Shown here in pieces: positions 25,538-35,425 of a stretch of 64,000 nucleotides of DNA (position 1 is the first letter of the stretch; each line of letters begins with the position of its first letter). A model generated the notes under the pieces. The model ran no database searches, was not told where the DNA came from, and saw only the letters and a program-made list of their open reading frames with translations. Source of the DNA: Methylobacterium dankookense. GTDB taxonomy: Bacteria > Pseudomonadota > Alphaproteobacteria > Rhizobiales > Beijerinckiaceae. Where the stretch lies: the NCBI RefSeq assembly GCF_902141855.1, contig NZ_CABFVH010000021.1:26728-90727 (forward strand). The letters are read 5' to 3'. The position numbers and the translations under genes are program-made.

Positions 25538-26389
25538 TCAGAGGACGGGGCGGGCCTTGGCGAGCCTGTCGAAGGCGACGAGTTCGTCGAGCAGGGCCGG
25601 CATGGCCTTGAGCGGCACCATGTTCGGGCCGTCCGAGGGGGCGCGGTCGGGATCGGGATGGGTCTCGATGAACACGCCGGCCACGCCCACCGCCACGGCG
25701 GCGCGGGCGAGGACGGGCACGAACTCGCGCTGGCCGCCGGAGCTCGCCCCCTGCCCGCCCGGCTGCTGCACGGAGTGGGTCGCGTCGAACACCACCGGCG
25801 CGCCGCCCGTCACGCGCGCCATGATCGGCAGGCTGCGCATGTCCGAGACCAGGGTGTTGTAGCCGAAGGAGGCGCCGCGCTCGGTGACGATGACGTTCGG
25901 GTTGCCCGCCTGCGTCACCTTGGCGGCGACATGCGCCATGTCCCAGGGCGCCAGGAACTGGCCTTTCTTGACGTTGACGGCGCGGCCGGTGCGCGCGGCA
26001 GCGAGCAGGAGGTCGGTCTGCCGGCAGAGGAAGGCCGGGATCTGCAGCACGTCCACCGTCTCGGCCACCGGCGCACATTGCTCGGCCGCGTGCACGTCGG
26101 TGAGCACGGGAAGCCCGAGCGACTCGCGGATCTCGGCGAAGATCGGCAGCGCCCCCTCCAGGCCGAGGCCGCGCGCGGTGCTGCCGGAGGTGCGGTTCGC
26201 CTTGTCGAAGGAGGCCTTGAACACGAGCCCGAGCCCGAGCCGCGCGGCCATCTCCTTCAGCGCCGCGGCGATCTCCAGGGCGTGGCTGCGGCCCTCGAGC
26301 TGGCAGGGGCCGGCGATCAGGGCGAGCGGCAGGTGGTTGCCGAAGGCGGCGTCGCCGACGCGGACGGTGATGGGCTGTTCGTTCGACAT
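25538..26389 (-). CDS. kdsA: 3-deoxy-8-phosphooctulonate synthase
   Basis: A protein of 283 residues that condenses phosphoenolpyruvate with arabinose 5-phosphate to make KDO 8-phosphate for lipopolysaccharide. Typical motifs are [89 protein letters not shown] and [18 protein letters not shown]. The Cys in AGPC is the residue that distinguishes metal-dependent KdsA enzymes from the metal-independent E. coli type with Asn. So this one is probably metal-dependent. Confidence 0.97.
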   Translation of the reverse strand: MSNEQPITVRVGDAAFGNHLPLALIAGPCQLEGRSHALEIAAALKEMAARLGLGLVFKASFDKANRTSGSTARGLGLEGALPIFAEIRESLGLPVLTDVHAAEQCAPVAETVDVLQIPAFLCRQTDLLLAAARTGRAVNVKKGQFLAPWDMAHVAAKVTQAGNPNVIVTERGASFGYNTLVSDMRSLPIMARVTGGAPVVFDATHSVQQPGGQGASSGGQREFVPVLARAAVAVGVAGVFIETHPDPDRAPSDGPNMVPLKAMPALLDELVAFDRLAKARPVL

Positions 26390-26398
26390 GCCCTGCCT

Positions 26399-26902
26399 CT
26401 AGCCGGCCTGGGCGCTCCGCGGAAGGTGCGCCTTGCGATGCAGGATTGCGCCCCGGTCCATCTCGACGACGCAGATGGTGAGCAGCCCGGCGAGGCTGTC
26501 GCCGCGCGGTCCGGTCTCGCAGCGCAGGGAGAGGCGTCCGTCCCGGCCCTGCATCGGCGCCCCGGCGAGGAGCGAATCCTGGTGGAGGCGCAGGGCCAGA
26601 GCCTCGGCGCGTCCCGGCTCCGTCCCGGCGAGCGCCTGTGCGGCGAGGCCGACCAGGGCGAAGAAGCGCGGAATCGGCTCGCGGTCGAGGGCGCCGAGGA
26701 CGATCCGCCGCGGCGCGCGGCAATCGAGGCTCATCCGCTCCGCATCGGCGGCCCGGAACACTGCCCCCGGCTCCGCCCGCCCGGCCAGCGAGGCGCCGGT
26801 GACGCGGATCACCCGGGCGGCGAGCGCGTCGCAGGACTCCGCGCGCGCGCCGGTGGGGGCGAGCGTCGCGGCGAGGAGAAGCAGGGCGGGAGCGGCGCGC
26901 AT
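26399..26902 (-). CDS. Exported hypothetical protein
   Basis: A protein of 167 residues from the ATG at 26902, which gives a clean signal peptide (MRAAPALLLLAATLAPTGAR A/ES). An upstream start would add 32 residues unlike a leader. The mature part has three cysteines (ESCDALA, LDCRAPR, LRCETGP) and a fourth in LLTICVVEMD, suggesting disulphides in the periplasm. No family is recognised. It is nine bases upstream of kdsA on the same strand, so it is probably co-transcribed. Confidence 0.65.
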   Translation of the reverse strand: MRAAPALLLLAATLAPTGARAESCDALAARVIRVTGASLAGRAEPGAVFRAADAERMSLDCRAPRRIVLGALDREPIPRFFALVGLAAQALAGTEPGRAEALALRLHQDSLLAGAPMQGRDGRLSLRCETGPRGDSLAGLLTICVVEMDRGAILHRKAHLPRSAQAG

Positions 26903-27057
26903 CCTGGCGTCCTCGGAGCCTCCGGCGGGCGCCGCCCCATGGGGCGCCCGCCGGGGCTTCATAGCCTGCCGCGGCAGGCCGGGAAACCGCGGCCCCAACA
27001 GGCAGCGCCGGCCCCCGCGAGAGGGCCGGCGCTTCCGTGAAGGGCCCTGGACCTGGA

Positions 27058-28587
27058 TCAGCCGGCCTTGCTCAGCGACACCGCGACGAAGCGGGTGACG
27101 CCCTTGCCGTTCTTGACCCGCATCAGCACCGCCTTGCGGCCCGACGACTCGGCGGCACGGATCTGCGCGGCGACGTCGGAGGGCTTCGACACGCTCTTGC
27201 CGCCGACATCGAGGATCAGGTCGCCCTGCTCGATGCCCTTGGCCGCCGCCGGCCCGTCCGGATCGACCTCGACCACCGCCACGCCCTGGTCGGCGAGGCC
27301 GACATCCGAGGCCGGGGCGAGGTTGAGGCCCAGCCGCGGCTGGCCGTTGGCGGTGTCGCTGTCGCGGGTCGCGACCTTGGTGCCCTCGTTCGGCAGAGCG
27401 CCGAGGGTGATCGTGGCGGTGTCGGCCTTGCCGCCGCGCAGGTAGGCGATGTCGACCTTGGCGCCGGGCTTCAGCCCCGCGATCCGGCGCGACAGCTCCC
27501 GGGCGTCGTTGACGGGATTGCCGTCGACCTTCTCGATCACGTCGCCGGACTTGATACCGGCCTTGGCGGCGGGCGTGCCGTCCTCGGCATGGTCGACGAG
27601 GGCACCCTTCGGCCGGTCGAGGCCGAGCCCTTCCGCGATGTCCTGCGTCACCGGCTGGACCTGCACGCCGAGATAGCCGCGGGCGACCTTGCCGTCCGTG
27701 CGGAGCTGCTCGACCACCGCCTGCACCGTCTCGGCCGGGATCGCGAAGGCGAGGCCGACGCTGCCGCCCGACGGCGAGGCGATCGCGGTGTTCACCCCCA
27801 CCACCTCGCCGTTGACGTTGAAGGTGGGGCCGCCCGAATTGCCCTTGTTGATCGGCGCGTCGATCTGCAGGAAGTCGTCGTAGGGGCCGGCGCCGATGTC
27901 GCGGCCGCGGGCCGAGACGATGCCCGCCGTCACCGTGCCGCCGAGGCCGAACGGGTTGCCGATCGCCACCACCCAGTCGCCGACCCGCGGCGCGCCCTTG
28001 CCGAACTGGACGTAGGGGTAGCTGCCCGCGTCGTTGATCTTGAGCAGCGCGATGTCGGTCTTCGAATCCTTGCCGATCACCTTGGCGTCGAGGGTGCGGC
28101 CGTCGTCGAGGGTCACCTGCACGGTCTTGGCGTGGTCCACCACGTGGTTGTTGGTCACCACGTAGCCGTCGGCCGAGATGATGAAGCCCGAGCCCACGGC
28201 GCCGCGGCCGCCCTGGCGCTGCTGGGGCATGCCGGGCTGGCCGTTCTGGCCGAAGCGGCGGAAGAACTCGCGCAGCTGCGGCGGCACGTTCTGGAGGCTG
28301 CGGCCGCCTTGGCTGCCCTGGCCGGGGCCGTCCTCGTCGTCCGCGCCCGCCGTGTCGTCGAGCTTCACCTTCACCGAGACGACGCCGGGCTTCACCTTGT
28401 CGACGACGTTGGCGAAGGAGCCCGGCGGGTGCTCGGGCGCCTCGATCGGGGTCTTCGGCAGGGCCTGGGCGTAGGCGGGCGTGGCCGAGGGCAGGTAGGC
28501 GCTGCCGACGGCGCCGCCCGCGACGAGCGCGGCGGCGGCGACGGAAGCGAGGGCGCGGCGCGAAGGGCGGGTCTGGGTCTCGGGCAT
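27058..28587 (-). CDS. Do-family (DegP/HtrA) periplasmic serine protease
   Basis: A protein of 509 residues. The ATG at 28587 has GGAGA upstream and opens a signal sequence (RRALASVAAAALVAGGAVGS AYLPSATPAYA). The trypsin-like domain shows the triad His (VVTNNHVVDHA), Asp (SKTDIALLKI) and Ser (KGNSGGPTFNV). Two PDZ domains follow, at about residues 290-385 (VQPVTQDIAEGLGLDRPKGA LV) and 400-495. A QGGRSLQNVPPQLREFFRRFG loop near residue 85 is the usual LA loop. It degrades or refolds misfolded envelope proteins. Confidence 0.94.
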   Translation of the reverse strand: MPETQTRPSRRALASVAAAALVAGGAVGSAYLPSATPAYAQALPKTPIEAPEHPPGSFANVVDKVKPGVVSVKVKLDDTAGADDEDGPGQGSQGGRSLQNVPPQLREFFRRFGQNGQPGMPQQRQGGRGAVGSGFIISADGYVVTNNHVVDHAKTVQVTLDDGRTLDAKVIGKDSKTDIALLKINDAGSYPYVQFGKGAPRVGDWVVAIGNPFGLGGTVTAGIVSARGRDIGAGPYDDFLQIDAPINKGNSGGPTFNVNGEVVGVNTAIASPSGGSVGLAFAIPAETVQAVVEQLRTDGKVARGYLGVQVQPVTQDIAEGLGLDRPKGALVDHAEDGTPAAKAGIKSGDVIEKVDGNPVNDARELSRRIAGLKPGAKVDIAYLRGGKADTATITLGALPNEGTKVATRDSDTANGQPRLGLNLAPASDVGLADQGVAVVEVDPDGPAAAKGIEQGDLILDVGGKSVSKPSDVAAQIRAAESSGRKAVLMRVKNGKGVTRFVAVSLSKAG

Positions 28588-28802
28588 CGGGGTCTCCGGT
28601 GGGCAGGTCTCTCGCCGCGGAAGCGGCATGAGCCCGTCTTAGGGAGACGCCCCTGACCCGCCCGTGGCGGACGCATTACGGTTTCGTCAGGTTCGCCGTC
28701 TCCGCGTGCCGACCTCGTTCCGGGGGGGCGGCACATCCCCGCCTTGGCCGATGCGCGCCGATCGCGCACAGAGCAGCCGCAACCTGAGCGGAGAGGCGCA
28801 TC

Positions 28803-29117
28803 GTGGCCTGGATCATCCTGTTCGTCGCCGGCCTTCTGGAGACCGGCTGGGCGATCGGCCTGAAATACACGGAGGGCTTCACGCGGCTCGTGCCCTCGGT
28901 GCTGACGCTCGTCACCATGGCGGCGAGCGTGGTGCTGCTGTCCCTGGCCTTGCGCACCCTGCCCGTGGGCACCGGCTACGCGGTCTGGACCGGGATCGGC
29001 GCGGTCGGCACCGCGATTCTCGGGATCGTGCTGTTCGATGAGCCGGCGACCGCCGCCCGCCTCGCCTGTATCGGGCTGATCGTGGCGGGGATCGCCGGGC
29101 TCAAGTTCGTGTCGTGA
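28803..29117 (+). CDS. sugE: SugE/Gdx-type small multidrug resistance transporter
   Basis: A protein of 104 residues with four transmembrane helices. The key membrane Glu lies in [18 protein letters not shown], the SugE subtype signature, and a Gly-rich motif [19 protein letters not shown] occurs in helix 3. SugE-subtype proteins are known guanidinium/proton antiporters. Translation starts at a GTG with GAGAGG upstream. I looked for a guanidine riboswitch before it and did not see one. Confidence 0.9.
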   Translation: MAWIILFVAGLLETGWAIGLKYTEGFTRLVPSVLTLVTMAASVVLLSLALRTLPVGTGYAVWTGIGAVGTAILGIVLFDEPATAARLACIGLIVAGIAGLKFVS

Positions 29118-29123
29118 GCCGGC

Positions 29124-31838
29124 CTACCCCTCCAGCCGCGCCAGCGCTTCCCGGAGCTTGCCGAGCCGCTCGATCTCGGCGTCGCGGCGCTCGCGGTTCT
29201 CCTCGACGATCTCCTCCGGGGCACGCGCCACGAAGTCGGCATTGCCGAGCTTGGACTCGATCTTCTTGATCTCGCCCTCGGCCTTCACCGCCTCCTTCTG
29301 CAGGCGGGAAACCTCGGCGGCGAGGTCGACGATGCCCTCCAGCGGCAGGGCCGCGACGCTGCCGCGCACGAGGAGCTGCACCGAGTTCTTCGGCGCGGCC
29401 TCGGCAAAGGTGATCTCGGAGAGGCGGGCTAGGCGAACCAGCGTGTCACGCCATGCCTCGACGCGGGCACGCACCGCCTCGCTCGCGCCGACGAGGACGA
29501 GGGGCACCTGAGCGGCGGCCGGCACGCTGGTCTCGGAGCGGGCGGAGCGCACCTCGGAGACGAGATCGACCACGAAGCCGACCTCCGATTCCGCCTCGGC
29601 ATCGGCGAGGCCGGCGAGATCCGGCCAGGGCGCCAGCGCCAGCATGCCGCGCTCCGGGACGGCCTCGCCCTTGATCGCCCAGAGCTCCTCCGTGAGGAAG
29701 GGCATGAACGGATGCAGGAGCTTGGCGATCTGGTCGATCAGGAAGGCCACCGTCTCCTGGGTCTCGGCCTTCTGGGCCGGATCGACGCCCTCGCCCTGGA
29801 GCACGGGCTTGGCCAGCTCCAGATACCAGTCGCAGAAGATGTTCCAGACGAAGCGGTAGGCGGCGGTGGCCGCGTCGTTGAAGCGGTAGGCGTCGAGCGC
29901 CCCCGCGACCTCGGCGACGGCGCGGGCGGCCTCGCCCAGCGCCCAGCGGTTGACCGGCTGGCGCACGCCCTCGGGGCGGAAGGCCGGATCGAGCCGGCAG
30001 CCGTTGAGCTCGGCGAAGCGGGCGGCGTTCCAGAGCTTCGTCGCGAAGTTGCGGTAGCCCTCGACCCGGTTGACCGCGAGCTTGATGTCGCGGCCCTGCG
30101 CCGCCATCGCGGCCAGGGTGAAGCGCAGCGCGTCGGCACCGTACTGGTCGATCAGCCCGAGCGGGTCGACCACGTTGCCCTTCGACTTCGACATCTTGGC
30201 GCCCGACGCGTCGCGCACCAGCGTGTGCAGGTAGACGGTCGAGAACGGCACCTGATCGGTGACGTGGAGGCCGAGCATCATCATGCGGGCGACCCAGAAG
30301 AACAGGATGTCCTTGCCGGTCACCAGGGTGCTGGTCGGGTAGAAGCGCGACAGCTCGGGCGTGCTCTCCGGCCAGCCGAGGGTCGAGAACGGCCAGAGGC
30401 CGGAGGAGAACCAGGTGTCGAGGACGTCCGGGTCGCGGGTGAGCGCGACGTCGCGCCCGCGCTCGGCCTTCGCCTTCTCAAGCGCCTCGGCCTCGTCATG
30501 GGCAACGTAGATGCCGCCCTCGTCGTCGTACCAGACCGGGATCTGGTGGCCCCACCAGAGCTGGCGCGAGATGCACCAGGGCTCGATGTTCTCCAGCCAC
30601 TGGAAGAAGACCTTCTCGTAGTTGTCGGGCACGAACTTCGTCTGCCCGTCGCGCACGGCCTGGAGGGCGCGCTCGGCGAGCGGCTTGACGTTCACGTACC
30701 ACTGGTCGGTGAGGTAGGGCTCGATCACGACGCCCGAGCGGTCGCCGTGCGGCACGGCATGGGTGTTCGGCTCGATCTGCCGGAGCCGGCCGCGCTCCTC
30801 CATCAGGGCGACGACGCGCTTGCGCGCCTCGAACCGGTCGAGGCCGTGCAGCGCCAGGGTCTCGGCCTCGGGCTGGGCATCGGCCAGGAAGGCCTCGTTG
30901 CCGGCGACAAGCATGCGCGCCTCGGCGTCGAGGATGTTGATGAGCGCGCAGCCATGGCGCTTGCCGACCTCGAAGTCGTTGAAGTCGTGCGCCGGGGTGA
31001 TCTTCACCGCGCCGGTGCCCTTCTCGGGGTCGGAATATTCGTCGGCGACGATCGGGATCAGGCGGCCGACGAGGGGCAGGCGAACGCGCTTTCCGACGAG
31101 CCCTGTGTAGCGCTCGTCCTCCGGATGCACCGCGACGGCGGTGTCGCCGAGCATGGTCTCGGGGCGGGTGGTCGCCACCGTGATGACCGCGCCCGTCTCG
31201 GCGCCGGATTCATCCACGACCGGGTAGTCGAAGTGCCAGAGGTTGCCCTTGGTCTCGATCTGCTGGACCTCGAGGTCCGAGATCGCGGTCTGGAACTTCG
31301 GGTCCCAGTTCACGAGGCGCTTGTCGCGGTAGATCAGCCCCTGCGCATGCAGGTCCACGAAGACCTTGAGGACGGCGGCCGAGAGGCCCTCGTCCATGGT
31401 GAAGCGCTCGCGCGACCAGTCGCAGGAGGCGCCGAGCCGCTTGAGCTGGTTGACGATGGCGCCGCCCGATTCCGCCTTCCAGGCCCAGACCCGCTCGAGG
31501 AAGGCCTCGCGCCCGAGCGTCCTGCGGTCCGGCTCGCCGTCGGCGGCGAGCTTGCGCTCCACCACCATCTGCGTGGCGATGCCGGCATGGTCGGTGCCCG
31601 GCTGCCAGAGCACGTCCTTGCCCCGCATCCGCTCGAAGCGGCAGAGGATGTCCTGCAGCGTGTTGTTGAGGGCGTGCCCCATATGGAGCGTGCCCGTCAC
31701 GTTCGGCGGCGGGATGACGATGCAGAAGGGCTCGGCCCCCGCGCGCTCGGGCCGGCCGGCGCGGAAGGCCTGGCCTTCCTCCCAGGCGGTGGCGACGCGC
31801 GCCTCGACGGCGGCCGGGTCGAAGGTCTTGTCCATCAT
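29124..31838 (-). CDS. valS: Valyl-tRNA synthetase
   Basis: A class Ia synthetase of 904 residues starting MDKTFDP near 31838. It has the HIGH box variant [16 protein letters not shown] and the CP1 editing domain with [20 protein letters not shown] and [14 protein letters not shown]. The Trp/Arg-rich [24 protein letters not shown], the KMSKS loop [14 protein letters not shown] and the C-terminal coiled-coil arm ([26 protein letters not shown]) follow. Length and domains are complete. It is the last gene of the pcm-tolC-popZ-valS minus-strand series. Confidence 0.98.
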   Translation of the reverse strand: MMDKTFDPAAVEARVATAWEEGQAFRAGRPERAGAEPFCIVIPPPNVTGTLHMGHALNNTLQDILCRFERMRGKDVLWQPGTDHAGIATQMVVERKLAADGEPDRRTLGREAFLERVWAWKAESGGAIVNQLKRLGASCDWSRERFTMDEGLSAAVLKVFVDLHAQGLIYRDKRLVNWDPKFQTAISDLEVQQIETKGNLWHFDYPVVDESGAETGAVITVATTRPETMLGDTAVAVHPEDERYTGLVGKRVRLPLVGRLIPIVADEYSDPEKGTGAVKITPAHDFNDFEVGKRHGCALINILDAEARMLVAGNEAFLADAQPEAETLALHGLDRFEARKRVVALMEERGRLRQIEPNTHAVPHGDRSGVVIEPYLTDQWYVNVKPLAERALQAVRDGQTKFVPDNYEKVFFQWLENIEPWCISRQLWWGHQIPVWYDDEGGIYVAHDEAEALEKAKAERGRDVALTRDPDVLDTWFSSGLWPFSTLGWPESTPELSRFYPTSTLVTGKDILFFWVARMMMLGLHVTDQVPFSTVYLHTLVRDASGAKMSKSKGNVVDPLGLIDQYGADALRFTLAAMAAQGRDIKLAVNRVEGYRNFATKLWNAARFAELNGCRLDPAFRPEGVRQPVNRWALGEAARAVAEVAGALDAYRFNDAATAAYRFVWNIFCDWYLELAKPVLQGEGVDPAQKAETQETVAFLIDQIAKLLHPFMPFLTEELWAIKGEAVPERGMLALAPWPDLAGLADAEAESEVGFVVDLVSEVRSARSETSVPAAAQVPLVLVGASEAVRARVEAWRDTLVRLARLSEITFAEAAPKNSVQLLVRGSVAALPLEGIVDLAAEVSRLQKEAVKAEGEIKKIESKLGNADFVARAPEEIVEENRERRDAEIERLGKLREALARLEG

Positions 31839-31973
31839 GGGAAGTGCGGGCCCGCGGGGCTGTCCTGAGGAAGCGCCCGCTTTCAACCCGCCGGGGCCCC
31901 CGCGTCAACACGCAGGCCCCGCCTTCCTGTGCCGGGCCCGCTCCTTGAGCGGCGCGCCCTGCCCTGCCGGCGG

Positions 31974-32576
31974 TCAGCGCCCGCGCGACACCCGCTCGAT
32001 CTCGGCGCGGACGAGGCGCTCGACCATCACGGGCAGGTTGTCGTCGAGCCAGGCCTTCAGCATCGGGCGCAGCATGTCGGCGACGAGGTCGTCGAGGGTG
32101 CGGGCGTTGCGCGACAGCACGGTGTGCGCGAGCATGTTGAAGGCGTTGCCGACGCTGGCATCGGTCGCCGACGAGGTCAGCGGCTCCGATGGCGCCTCGG
32201 GGGCGCGCGCCGGCTGAGCCGGTTGGACGGGCGGCGGCGGCGGCGCGGCCGCGATCGGCGGGGGTGCAGGCTCGGGCTCGGGGTCCGGCTCGACGACGAT
32301 CGCGTCGAAATCCATCTCCTCGAGGCCGAAATCGATCGGGTCGAGGTCGAGCGGCGCGGGTTTCGCACTCGGGGCGGGCTCGGCGAACTCGGCGAGGTCG
32401 AGCACGTCCTCCGGCTCGGGCGGCGGCGGGGGCGCCTTCGCGGGCGGGGCGTCGCCGGGCTTGGCGGCCTGATCGTCGGCGATGATCCTGCGGATCGAGG
32501 CGAGGATCTCCTCCATCGAAGGCTCGTGGGCCTTCTCCGCCGTCTTGTCCTGAATCTTGGGGCTGGCTGCACTCAT
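31974..32576 (-). CDS. popZ: PopZ-like polar organising protein (DUF2497)
   Basis: A protein of 200 residues with the three-part PopZ layout. A conserved N-terminal helix (EPSMEEILASIRRIIADDQA) is followed by a long Pro/Glu/Asp-rich disordered linker (about residues 38-135). The conserved C-terminal helical region (AFNMLAHTVLSRNARTLDDL VADMLRPMLKAWLDDNLPVM VERLVRAEIERVSRG) ends the protein. PopZ forms polar condensates that anchor the ParB-parS complex and cell-cycle kinases. The neighbourhood of valS and a tolC-like gene is common in this order. Confidence 0.93.
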   Translation of the reverse strand: MSAASPKIQDKTAEKAHEPSMEEILASIRRIIADDQAAKPGDAPPAKAPPPPPEPEDVLDLAEFAEPAPSAKPAPLDLDPIDFGLEEMDFDAIVVEPDPEPEPAPPPIAAAPPPPPVQPAQPARAPEAPSEPLTSSATDASVGNAFNMLAHTVLSRNARTLDDLVADMLRPMLKAWLDDNLPVMVERLVRAEIERVSRGR

Positions 32577-32731
32577 CCGGACGGCGCTCGGGAACGGGAT
32601 CGACGCAGGCCTGCTTTAGGCCGAGGGCAGTATTCCATGCCGGTTTCCCGGGACAAGCGCTGCGGGAGCACAGTGCGGGGAAAACCCCTGGTCCCGGAAA
32701 ACATCTCGACCCGGGCGCCGCCCGGGCGCGG

Positions 32732-34126
32732 TCAGCGCCCGTCCGGCGTGCGGATGCCGAACCAGAGGTCCTTGACCTGGTCGAAATGCGCCTTCGGGCT
32801 GTAGGCCGCCACCGGCACGGCGGTGAAGCGCACCGTCAGCCGGCCGATCGCCTGAACGACGCCGTAGGAGAAGATCACGCGGTCACGCTGCGCCGTGATC
32901 AGGTTCACGCGTGCGTTGAGGAGTTCCTGCTGCGCGTTCAGCACGTCGAGGGTGGTGCGCTGGCCGACGCGCGCTTCCTCGCGCACGCCGTTCAGCGCCA
33001 CCTCGTTGGCCTGGACCTGGGCCTGCGAGGCGATCACGCGGGCCTTGGCCGCCTCGAGGCGGCCCCAGAAGTCGACGATCTGAGCGCGGACCTGATCGCG
33101 CACCTGCTCCGCCTCGATGCGGCGCTGCCCGACCGTCTCCTTGGCCTGGCGGATCTGCGCGTATTCCTGGCCGCCCTGGTAGAGCGGGATGGTCAGGCGG
33201 CCGAGGATCGAGGCTGCGTAGCCGCTCGTGTTGGCGACCTGCTGGTCGTAGGCCTGCTGAACCTGGCCCTGCACGCTGAGCGTCGGGTAGAGGGTGCCCT
33301 CGAACACCTTCACCTGCGCCTCGGCGGCGTCGACCGCGTGGAAGGCCGACAGGACCTGCGGGTGCTCGCGCAGGCCGACCGAGATCGCCTGGTCGAGGTT
33401 GGCCGGCACGTAGCGGTCGAGCGGCCGGCCCGGGGCGAGCTGGCGCGGCTCGACGCCGACGTTCTGGCGGTAGATGCCGATCGAGGTGCGCAAAGCCGAT
33501 TCGGCGGCGCTCACGTCGGCGCGGGCGCCCGCGAGGCGCGCCTCGGCCTGGGCGACGTCGGTGCGGGTCACCTCGCCGACATTGAAGCGGTCGCGGGTCT
33601 GACGGAGCTGCTCCTCGAGCACCTCGACGTTGTTGCGCCGCAGCTCCAGGGTCGCCGTGTCCGAGAGGACGTTCATGTACGACTGCGCGGCGCTGAACAG
33701 AACCGACATCTCGGTGAAGCGCAGCGTCTCGCGCTGGCTGTACACGCCCGATTCGGCGCGGCGGGTGTTGTTGTCGGTCTGGAAGCCGTTGAACAGGGTC
33801 TGGTTGACGACGAGGCCGGCCGAGGCCGGCTTGAGGAGCTGGTCGAGATTGGTGCCGGCGAGGTTGCCGCCCTGCTGGGTGACGCCGGCCTGGACGTTGA
33901 TCGCGGCCGTCGGCCGGTAGCCGGACACGGCGATGGCGACGTCCTCGTCGCGCACGCGGGTCAGCGCCCGGCTCGCGTTGAGCTGCGGGTTGCCGCCATA
34001 GGCCTTGGCGAGGGCGCTCTCGAGGGTCTCCGACATGGCCGGACCGGCCAGCGTCAGCGCGGCCGCCACCGAGGTGGCGAGCCGGAGCGCGGAACGTGTC
34101 GCAGGTGTACGTCTCTTCACGTCCAT
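32732..34126 (-). CDS. tolC: TolC-family outer membrane efflux protein
   Basis: A protein of 464 residues from the ATG at 34126, which gives a signal peptide (RLATSVAAALTLAGPAMSET). The TolC-type repeat starts ETLESALAKAYGGNPQLNAS RALTRVRDE. The body is mostly coiled-coil helix with SGYRPTAAINVQAGV and two equivalent barrel-strand regions; GQRTTLDVLNAQQELLNARV is the family's C-terminal signature. It forms the outer-membrane channel of type I secretion and efflux systems. No inner-membrane partner is in the window. The assignment to TolC itself is by family only. Confidence 0.9.
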   Translation of the reverse strand: MDVKRRTPATRSALRLATSVAAALTLAGPAMSETLESALAKAYGGNPQLNASRALTRVRDEDVAIAVSGYRPTAAINVQAGVTQQGGNLAGTNLDQLLKPASAGLVVNQTLFNGFQTDNNTRRAESGVYSQRETLRFTEMSVLFSAAQSYMNVLSDTATLELRRNNVEVLEEQLRQTRDRFNVGEVTRTDVAQAEARLAGARADVSAAESALRTSIGIYRQNVGVEPRQLAPGRPLDRYVPANLDQAISVGLREHPQVLSAFHAVDAAEAQVKVFEGTLYPTLSVQGQVQQAYDQQVANTSGYAASILGRLTIPLYQGGQEYAQIRQAKETVGQRRIEAEQVRDQVRAQIVDFWGRLEAAKARVIASQAQVQANEVALNGVREEARVGQRTTLDVLNAQQELLNARVNLITAQRDRVIFSYGVVQAIGRLTVRFTAVPVAAYSPKAHFDQVKDLWFGIRTPDGR

Positions 34127-34519
34127 CAGCCCTTGCGGTGTTTCGGCTCTTCTTCGGATGACCGTGCGGTGTCCGCCGCGCGGCTGCCCGATCTCACCCG
34201 ATCTGGCCCGCCCTGCTGTGCACCTTAGCCGAAAGCCCGCTCGGCGCGCACGTACTCGTGGCACCTGCTGCGTCGAATCATCGGCAGGTGGCGTATAAAG
34301 GCGACAGTCTTGGTCCCGGGCATGCGAGTGCCCGCCCGCATCCATGCAGGTTATCAACAGGCCCGGACTGCGTTGAGACCTAGTATTAGTACCTCCGGCC
34401 GAGGTCCCGCTGCGCGGTCGCGGCTGGAGGGAGGCGTTCAGCGGATCGTAAGGTCTGTCCTGGGCAAGTGCAGCTCTGCCCGATGACCCCGCGATCGCGT
34501 GCGGTTGCGGCCTCGCGTC
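34127..34519. other. Intergenic region before the tolC-like gene
   Basis: About 390 bases between the methyltransferase-like gene and the tolC-like gene, both on the minus strand. I see no gene. The AT-richer string TACTAATACTAGG on the minus strand (34383-34395) may be part of a promoter for the tolC-like gene. Confidence 0.35.
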
Positions 34520-35173
34520 CTAGAACGCGAAGCCGGCCTCGGCCGCGAAAGCCGGCAGCACCGGCAGCGAGGCGCCGAACAGGGGGCGCGATCCGAAGGC
34601 GTCGCCCGCGCGCACGAACACGGTCGCCTTGGCGGCCCGGTCCGGCCCGAGCACGCAGACCAGCTGCCCCTCGTCGGCGAGCTGGTCGAGCAGCGCCTGC
34701 GGCCGGGTCTCGACGCGGCCGTTGACGAGGATGGCGTCGTAGGGCCCCTGGTCCGGGGCGCCGCGCGCGATCGGCCCTTCCACGACCTCCGCCGTGCCGT
34801 CGAGGCGCTGGCGCGCCTCCGCAACGAGCGGCGCCACGCTCTCCACGGCCGTCACCCGCGCGCCGAGCTGGGCCATCAGCGCCGCGCCGTAGCCGTAGCC
34901 GCCGGCCACGTCGAGGGCGCGCTTGCCCGGCTTGAGCTGGAGCGCCTGGATCATGCGGGCGAGCATCATGGGCGCCGGCACGAAGCGCGGCTCCTGCCCG
35001 GGCGTGTCGATCCGCAGGGTCTGGTCGATATAGGCGAAGGCCTCGCGGCCGGCCGGGACGAAGCGCTCGCGCGGCACCGTGTCGAACGCGTCGAGGACCG
35101 CGTTGTCGTTCACGTCGAAGGTCCGCAATTGGCAGTCGACCATCAGGCGTCGTGCCTGCGCGTAATCGAGCAT
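34520..35173 (-). CDS. pcm: Protein-L-isoaspartate O-methyltransferase family protein
   Basis: A protein of 217 residues from the ATG at 35173 (MLDYAQARRLMVDCQLRTFD VNDNAVLDAF). It shows the family landmarks VPRERFVP, the Q-x-L-R-I segment YIDQTLRIDTPGQEPRFVPA PMMLARMIQAL, and the SAM motif ALDVAGGYGYGAALMAQLGA. Canonical Pcm has GSGxGY at this loop and QxISxPxxVA before it, both altered here. Activity on isoaspartate is therefore not certain; this variant is typical next to tolC in alphaproteobacteria. Confidence 0.82.
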   Translation of the reverse strand: MLDYAQARRLMVDCQLRTFDVNDNAVLDAFDTVPRERFVPAGREAFAYIDQTLRIDTPGQEPRFVPAPMMLARMIQALQLKPGKRALDVAGGYGYGAALMAQLGARVTAVESVAPLVAEARQRLDGTAEVVEGPIARGAPDQGPYDAILVNGRVETRPQALLDQLADEGQLVCVLGPDRAAKATVFVRAGDAFGSRPLFGASLPVLPAFAAEAGFAF

Positions 35174-35425
35174 GGAACCGTCTTTCCTCGACCCCGGCGC
35201 GGCAGCCGGCAACGCGCAGCTTCCGGGACAGCGGGCTTTTCGTGGATCGGCCGCGAAAAGGCAAGATTGGGCTCCGCCCGCTTGCGGGCCTGCGTAAGCC
35301 TGCTTGCAACCGGCCTCGCCTGTCTCGGCCGCCCGTAGCCTGCGGGCCCACGCTGGCATACCGTCTGCCCACGGCGCCTCGGAGGCGCCGATTCCAAGAA
35401 GAACATCGCTTCGGGTGAGGAACGC

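Noticed and set aside
28588..28802. Guanidine riboswitch before sugE
   Set aside because: I looked for the ykkC-type core and for paired hairpins with ACGR loops and saw neither.
29712..31868. 718-residue plus-strand ORF opposite valS
   Set aside because: Antisense shadow; valS on the other strand has all class Ia motifs.
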